A stretch of 64,000 bases of DNA from Rhipidocladum racemiflorum (taxonomy: Eukaryota; Streptophyta; Magnoliopsida; Poales; Poaceae). This document shows positions 57,482 to 64,000 of this stretch, in pieces. The stretch's first letter is position 1. Each line of letters starts with the position of its first letter. The stretch lies in the NCBI GenBank assembly GCA_036346355.1, contig CM070570.1, forward strand, positions 50,545,592 through 50,609,591. The letters are read 5' to 3'. The notes under the pieces were generated by a model. That model worked only from the letters and a program-made list of their open reading frames with translations. It did no database searches and was not told the DNA's origin. Position numbers and translations under genes: made by a program.

Positions 57482-58445
57482 TTGACTGCTCTGTCCGAAA
57501 ATGGGTATGGTGCATGTGCTCCTAGACTTCAGAAATGACAACTAGGGTATAACCTTACCACTATGGGGATACTCTTGCACTTGATGAAAGGTTGGTTTGA
57601 TGAAGAGATCTAGAATGGCGTCGGGGTTGTAATCTCCGTTGGTTCTCCCGGTATGAACTCTTCCTCCTAGCTCTTGGAGATGACACCTTCTCCTCCTAGT
57701 GCTTGCAATGGCCTTTCCTTATCCTCCTTAAGCTAGCAATGCGACATGCACGGTCCGATCCTCAACTTGGAGATGATTTTCATGAGGGAAATGGAATGAG
57801 CTCAAGGTGACAAAATTTCAGAAAAAAGAAAGCAAAGGAGTGATTACAACTCACCCAAATCTTGGTGCCTCAAGGATCCAATTGGATGGAATTGAAGCTC
57901 TTGATGAGGAGAATCCAATGGTGTAGCATGCACAAGCTCAAGCTAAATCCTTGGAGGGTTTTTGTGGGGATGAATGGAAGGGATGGAGGAGTGCCCTTGC
58001 CTTCCCTTGTGCAGATTTTCAGAAATGGGCTGGTGGAATGAGGTGAGTGGGAGGGGATTCCAAAGTGAAAAAGGCTTATATAGCTGCCCCCTTCCATCAC
58101 TTACAAGTGGGGCTTGGTCCCACATGACATAGAAAGGTAAGGAAGTGGGTAGAGGGTAGATGAAGTGAGAAAAGGTAGAGTAGGTGTGCAGAATTTTATT
58201 CTCCCACTTACATTTGGGGTCCACTTGTCATTGACTAAGGTGGATGAAGTTTGGGTATAAAAAAGGGTAGAAACTTTAAAAAGGGGTCATGGACATTATA
58301 AATTCATACTCACATAACTAAATTGATGTTAACGTTCATATAACCTTAATTAAGTGTTAATTGTGCCACTAATATGAATGATATGAGCATGCCATGCATA
58401 ATATGACTCGTAATTAAATTCGGGGCTGTTACAAACCTACCCCCC

Positions 58446-61400
58446 TTAAAGAGAATCTCGACCTCGAGATTGAATTAGGTCGGTGAAGAGATGAGGGTAC
58501 TCAGCTCGAAGGTGATCTTCACGCTCCCATGTAGATTCAGCGCGAGTATGGTTACTCCACTGGACCTTGAAGAATTTGATGGTGTGATTCCGGGTGACGC
58601 GTTCACGTTCATCAAGAATGCAAACTGGATACTCCTTGTATGATAAATCGGGTTGCAATCCGAGAGTGTCTAGCTCCGTGACTTCGGTCGGAACACGAAG
58701 GCACTTCTTTAATTGAGAGACGTGAAAGACATCATGTACCTCAGAGAGGAAAGGTGGAAGTTCTAATTGATATGCCACAGCTCCTCGCCTGCCAAGATTC
58801 GGAAAGGTCCGACGTAGCGAGGTGCCAACATCCCTTTCACATGGAAACGATAAATACCCTTCCTTGGAGAAACCTTGAGATAGACGTGATCATCCACCTC
58901 AAAGGTTAATGCACGATGACGGCGATCAGCATAGCTCTTTTGACGAGACTGTGTTGTCCGCAATCGTTCTCGTATTATCCGGACTCACTCTTCCGCTTCG
59001 GTGACCAAGTCCGGACCAAAGACAGGTCTTTCTCCGGATTCAGACCAATTGAGTGGAGTCCTACAAGACCTTCCATAGAGAGCTTCAAATGGCGACATTT
59101 GGAGACTAGTTTGATAGCTATTGTTGTAGGAAAACTCCGCGAATGGTAAGCACTTCTCCCAATTCTTGCCGTATGTAAGAGCACAAGCTCTAAGCATGTC
59201 CTCAAGGATTTGATTCACTCTTTCAGTTTTTCCATCAGTTTGAGGATGATAGGCGGTGCTGAACGAGAGTTGAGTTCCCATGGCTTTGTGAAGCATTGCC
59301 AAAAACGTGAGGTAAACTGGGTACCTCGGTCTGAGACAATTCTTTTGGGAACACCATGAAGGGATACGATTCGAGAGAGATACAGCTTGACCAACTTGCT
59401 TACCGTATCGGTAACCATGACGGGAAGAAAATGAGCGGTCTTTGTCAACCGGTCAACAATTACCCAAATAGAGTCGAAACCCTTTTGCGTCCTGGGTAAA
59501 CCGGTGATGAAATCCATGCTGATCTCCTCCCATTTCCACAAAGGAATCAGTAGGGGCTGGAGTGTGCCTACTGAACGTAAGTGGTCAGCCTTCACCCTTC
59601 GGCATACGTCACACTCGGCGACATACCGGGCGATTTCTCGCTTCATTCGGGTCCACCAAAGTCTCGTCTTAAGATCTTGGTACATCTTCGTACTCCCGGG
59701 ATGAATAGAGAACGAGGAGTTATGAGCTTCATTGAGAATGGACTGCTTCAACTCCTTGCAATTCGGCACTACTAAACGGGTGCCAAACCATAAAACACCT
59801 TGGGGGTCTTCATTAAAGCAATTAGCTTTGCCCAGCTCGATGTTGGCTCGGATAAGTGTTATGCCCTTGTCCTTCTTTTGGGCTGCTTTGATCTGATCCA
59901 AGAGGTTAGATTTAATCTCAAGGTCAGTAAGGAATCCCTGATTGACTACTTCTACTCCGAGTCTTCGGAATTCAGCGCAAATCGCTTCCGATTCTGGTTC
60001 TGCCGAAATACAATTGCATTGTGACTTCCGGCTCAAAGCATTGGCAACGACATTGGCTTTTCTAGGATGATAATGGAGTCCCATATTGTAGTCTTTGATC
60101 AATTCGAGCCACCTTTTTTGTCGCAAGTTCAGATCGGCTTGAGTGAAGATGTATTTCACGCTCTTGTGATCGGTGTAGATTTCGCAACGATTACCGATGA
60201 GGTAATGTCGCCAAATTTTTAGAGCATGCACCACAGCTGCTAGCTCTAAGTCATGGGTTGGATAATTCATCTCATGTGGCCTCAATTGCCTGGATGCATA
60301 TGCCACCACTCGGCCTCCTTGCATAAGTACGCAACCGAGTCCGAGGCGTGATGCATCGCAATATATGTCAAAGGCCTTGTGAATATCTGGCAGTACTAAG
60401 ACTGGTGCAGTAGTTAAGCGAACCTTCAGCAATTGGAAACTTGCTTCACACTCTGCTAACCATGAAAACTTCTTCTCCTTCTTCAATAGTTCGGTCAGTG
60501 GCTTCGCTATCTTGGAGAAGTTCTCCACGAACCGGCGGTAGTATCCCGCAAGTTCGAGAAAACTCCGAACTTCTGTGACGGACTTAGGCTGTTCCCAATT
60601 AAGTACTGATTGCACTTTGCTCGGGTCAACTGCAACTCAGCCTTCCGACAGCACATGGCCTAGGAAGGTAACCTCCTTTAGCCAAAACTCACACTTGCTG
60701 AATTTTGCATAAAGTCGGTGTTCTCGTAGTTTCTCCAGAACTATTTGAAGGTGTACTTCATGTTCTTCTTCAGATTGGGAGTAGACGAGAATGTCGTCAA
60801 TGAAGATGACGACGAATTTATCGAGGTAATCCATGAAAACTGAATTCATTAGACTCATGAAGTAGGCCGGTGCATTGGTTAAACCGAAGGACATGACAGT
60901 ATACTAGTATAGGCCATAACGAGTAGAGAATGTTGTCTTCGAGATGTCTCCCGCTCTGATTTTTATTTGATGATAGCCGGACCTCAAGTCAATTTTGGAG
61001 AATACACGGGCTCCGGTCATTTGATCGAACAAATCATCGATCTGTGGGAGTGGATACTTGTTCTTAACCGTTACCTCATTCAACGGGCGGTAGTCAACAA
61101 ACATCCGCAAACTGCTGTCCTTCTTCTTCACAAATAGTACCGGGCATCCCCAGGGCGAGGAGCTCTGTCGGATGAAACCCTTCTCTTGTTGTTCTGAGAG
61201 TTGTTTCTTCAATTTAATCAACTCATTTGGAGGCATCCGATATGGACACTTAGATATCTGGGCTGTTCCGGGATGCAATTCAATGACGAATTCAACCTCC
61301 CGATCTGGTGGCATCCCCGGTAATTTTTCTGGAAAGATATCCGAGTAGTCACATACCACTGTACATTACTAATCCTGAGAAAAGGCTCATCCCTCAAGGC

Positions 61401-61791
61401 ATAGAGATGAGTAGCATCAAAACTAGATGCAAGGACAACTTGCTTGCCGCTTGCACTTGTGAGGGAGATGGATTTTTGTGCACAGTCGATGTATCCCTGA
61501 TGCTTGGACAACCAATCCATCCCAAGAATAACTTCAATTCCCTTCATCTCAATCATGATCAAGTTAGCCAGAAATTCTACCCCATTGACTTCAATGCTAG
61601 TTCCCCGACAAATTTGATCAGTTCTCAACTCCGATCCTAGCGTTCTAATGAGAAGAGGCAGATGCAATGGTTGGATAGAAAATCCACTATGAGTAGCAAA
61701 CCCCCCTCGGATAAATGAGTGCGATGCTCCAGAATCAAATAATGCAGTAACTGGGTAGGAGTTGACAAGAAGCGCACCCAACACCACATTC
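58446..61791 (-). pseudogene. Gypsy-C pol pseudogene (protease to chromodomain)
   Basis: Minus strand: protease (ALFDSGASHSFIRGGF near 61745; [13 protein letters not shown]), RT ([53 protein letters not shown]; catalytic FIDDILVYS near 60790), RNase H ([25 protein letters not shown] with Asn for the usual Asp, 60040-60042), integrase ([59 protein letters not shown] with Glu intact), and chromodomain (FFKVQWSNHTRAESTWERED) ending at 58446. Breaks: frameshift near 61365, amber at about 60902, opal at about 60637, frameshift near 59303, opal near 58983, frameshift near 58780. Older and more decayed than Gypsy-A pol. Confidence 0.92.
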
Positions 61792-62340
61792 GGCGCATCC
61801 CAGGGTTCAAAATCTCGCCGAGATTCGACGAAATTTTGGCAAAATTTCGGGCCCCTCCGAGTTTCATAATCCCAGCAAAATTAAAAAACCCTAAAATTTT
61901 TTTTGAAGTGCTACAGTACAATAAAATCTCGCCGAAATTTCGGTGATTTGGACCGAAATTTCGGTTAAACGGACCGAAATTTGTATAAAAGTTGACCGGA
62001 TTTGACCGTAATTGATCGGATTTGACCGGATTGGGTTCTTCACGTCATTTCCTATGTGGGACAGTCGGTAGATCATAATTTCTGCGAAGTTGAAAAAACC
62101 CTAAAAAATTGAAAGTTGAAAAAACCCTAAAAATTTCGCCGAGATTTCGGTTCTTTGGATGAAATTTCATCTTTTTTTAGCGAAATTTTTGATTTCTTGG
62201 TTTTAAAAAAACCGGATTTGAATTTTGGTATTTGAATTTCGTCCGGATTTTGTCTGAAATTTTCGAATCTCGTCGAAATTTCGGATTTCGGCCAGGCCCG
62301 AGATGGAGTCCGAAAACAAAATTTGAATCCTTGGCACATC
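61792..62340. mobile_element. Mutator-type MITE (61801-62331) with 9-bp TSD
   Basis: Inserted in the gag-pol linker of Gypsy-C between codons for ITAEEAQD and NVVLGALLVNS. The flanking repeats are GGCGCATCC (61792-61800) and GGCACATCC (62332-62340). Ends are weakly inverted (cagggttcaaaatc; aaggattcaaattt on the other strand). The interior is rich in ccgaaatttcgg palindromes (61930-62150) and aaaaccctaaaaa repeats. No coding. The 9-bp TSD fits Mutator-like elements. Confidence 0.8.
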
Positions 62341-63570
62341 CTGAGCTTCTTCGGCGGTGATGTGGTTGATACGACCGCGTGGTTGTGCCGGCACGGCTCT
62401 TGGTGGAGCTGGCCATGGCGGTGGTGGTGGTGTGGCTCCGGCTGCATTCGGCGTTCGAGTCGCTAACATTGCTGGGTTCCTTTGCAGGCATTAGCGCGTA
62501 AAGTGCCCCGGCTTCTTGCATTGATAGCACACCAGAACTGGACAGCCTTGAGTGTTACCTCCTAGCTGATTCCCACCAACATTCGGCGGAAGATTCTGCT
62601 GCGGTGGACGCGCAACAGGTACCGGAGGTCTTGAGGGTGTCTGAGCTTGATAATTGGGAGGCGAGGGACGAGTGGCGCGCAGCAGATGTGAGCTATTGCT
62701 AGCCAAAATCTGAGCTGCTCGCTTGCGCTTGCGTGACTCTTCCAGCTTTCTCCGCTTCTCATCCACCACTATGGCCTTGTTAACCAAATATTGGAAATTG
62801 CGGAATTCATGTGCAGCGAGCTCCAACTGCAACTCCTCGGAAAGTCCCTCCATAAAGCGTTCTTGTTTGCGCTCATCGGTGGAGGTGTCATCCGGAGCGT
62901 AACGAGCCAAGTAGTTGAACTCGTGAAGATACTCCATAACGGATTTGCCACCTTGCTTCAGTGCGAGGAATTCGCGCTTCTTGATGGCCATAACACCTGC
63001 GGGAACGTGAGCCTCGCGGAAAGCTGCGTGAAACTCCGTCCACGTAATAACGTGATCAGCAGGTTGCATGGCGGTAAAGTTGTCCCACCATGCGCACGCT
63101 GCTCCATCCAGCTGATGGGAAGCATAAAGGACCTTCTCATGATCCGGGCACTGAGCAATGGTAAGCTTGCGCTCAATGGTTCGAAGCCAGTTGTCCGCTT
63201 CAAGTGGATCCTCGGCACGAGAGAATAACGGTGGCTGCGTGCGAAGGAACTCTCCAAGTCCTCCTGCGGCATGATGCCCTCCCCAACTGGCACCTTGGAT
63301 AGGGCCCGGGGCAACGGCGGTATTGCGAGCAATCTGCTGCAAGACCAAGGTCTGATCCTGCTGATTCTGCTCAATCATGGCAAGCACTTGAGCCATGGTA
63401 GGAGGTGGTGGAAGTTCCGCCTCCGCACGAGGATAGTGCCGATTTTGACGGTGAGATGACTCCGGGTTGTCATGAGTAACCCCCTGAGCATGTTCCTCAA
63501 CTGCTTGGGAGCCCGAGGTGTGTGGCCTCGTCCCTTGCTAAGTTTGTGATCGAGTGGTAGCTCCTACCAT
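62341..63570 (-). pseudogene. Gypsy-C gag pseudogene
   Basis: ATG at 63570 (MVGATTRSQT), then an amber stop (63538-63540), after which the same frame stays open: a Pro-rich linker, MAQVLAMIEQNQQDQTLVLQ, a gag domain (FLRTQPPLFSRAEDPLEADN; WWDNFTAMQPADHV; GLSEELQLELAAHEF), a basic stretch (KRRKLEESRKRKRA), and a CCHC zinc knuckle starting CYQCKKPGHF (about 62530-62495), after which the frame stops or shifts (about 62490). A downstream Met (63396) could start a protein lacking the first 58 codons. The fragment ends at the MITE. Confidence 0.88.
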
Positions 63571-64000
63571 CCTGTTGCTAACCCCAAGTTAGCAACAAGA
63601 AACAAGTACACTCATATAGATTCACATGAATGCAACACAAGAAACACACAGCATAAGCACAAAACATCAGGTGAAAGAAGTTCATAAACTCCAATAACAT
63701 CCATGAGCAACAACAAAGTTCTGAGATGACAATGAGAGAGCATAGTCTAAGTTACACGACATAGTCTATTACATGACCTCGAATTAAGATAGTTCTCCCC
63801 TACATAGGGGTCACGACTAATTCAACTAAGACAACTCAAATGTCCCTAAGGAAGCCTCGGGGAAATTCATCCAAAAGATGGTATTCCGGCGATCCCGTAT
63901 CTTCAGGATCCAAAGAGCTAGCGAGACGTTGAGGAGACCCCAAGTAGGATGTATGTGCTCCTGATGATCCTTGTGCACGGAGACGCATTGCGCTTGCCGA
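63571..64000 (-). other. Gypsy-C leader, running off the window
   Basis: Sequence upstream of Gypsy-C gag on the minus strand. No coding, and no LTR end or primer binding site before 64000, so the 5' LTR lies outside the window. Confidence 0.7.

Larger units (their letters stand above)
54671..58433 (-). repeat. Gypsy-C LTR (3763 bp including a MITE)
   Basis: Minus strand from TGTAACAGCCCCG (58433) to GACAGGTCCCCACA (54671). It sits behind a polypurine tract (complement of acctaccccccttaaagaga, 58435-58454), so it is the 3' LTR of Gypsy-C. It also precedes a primer binding site, so it is the 5' LTR of another copy. It holds a palindrome array (57095-57481), an acidic frame (about 56883-56949), a hAT-type MITE, and gtactccaatactcgcgaag-type repeats (55365-55445). 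Confidence 0.9.

Overview
This window is plant nuclear repeat DNA, most likely from a grass. I found no intact host gene. Evidence: Tekay/RIRE3-like chromovirus gag-pol with C-terminal chromodomains and LTRs of 3 kb or more, a SIRE-type (Sirevirus/Maximus) copia element, plant initiator-Met tRNA primer binding sites, a MuDR-type transposase relic, and hAT- and Mutator-like MITEs. Nearly every base belongs to nested retrotransposons. All coding regions are broken by stops, frameshifts, insertions or an inversion.

Layout. 1-512: 5' end of a minus-strand gypsy LTR abutting a Mutator-like transposase pseudogene (513-3002, minus). 3003-4996: AT-rich sequence with direct repeats, a hairpin and a tRNA-like (SINE-like) fragment. 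4997-5500: 3' end of a short-LTR copia element. 5501-9098 (resuming at 11313): gypsy LTR, itself hit by a solo LTR (9099-11312, TSD CAACC). 11313-14537: degenerate minus-strand copia carrying another solo LTR (13167-13866, TSD CTTTC). 14538-48693: one large gypsy insertion ('Gypsy-A', minus, TSD GAGAC on both sides) that interrupts the copia relic, which resumes at 48699-48957. 48958-54288: two minus-strand LTRs of the 'Gypsy-B' family. 54655-64000: 'Gypsy-C', a minus-strand Tekay-like element with a 3.8-kb LTR, a hAT MITE in the LTR, a Mutator-type MITE in the protease region, and its 5' end beyond the window.

Gypsy-A is the centre of the window. Its 3' LTR was hit by a 10-kb Sirevirus (17202-27227, TSD ACGGT), and the empty target is preserved in its other LTR. 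Its gag-RT half lies in the opposite orientation to its RNaseH-integrase-chromodomain half, with a 44-bp sequence present in inverted orientation at both junctions (29754-29797, 47311-47354), so part of the element has been inverted. The inverted half was then split inside the catalytic FIDD motif of reverse transcriptase by Gypsy-B (33257-46992, TSD ACGAC). Gypsy-B is a three-LTR tandem: LTR, internal, LTR, truncated internal, truncated LTR.

Two signals are not explained by ordinary annotation. (1) The Tekay-type LTRs contain a short acidic/Gln-rich reading frame in which the differences between two divergent LTRs fall mostly at third codon positions, as expected for a translated exon inside an LTR. 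(2) Four unrelated LTR families here each carry an array of short palindromes with a family-specific sequence.
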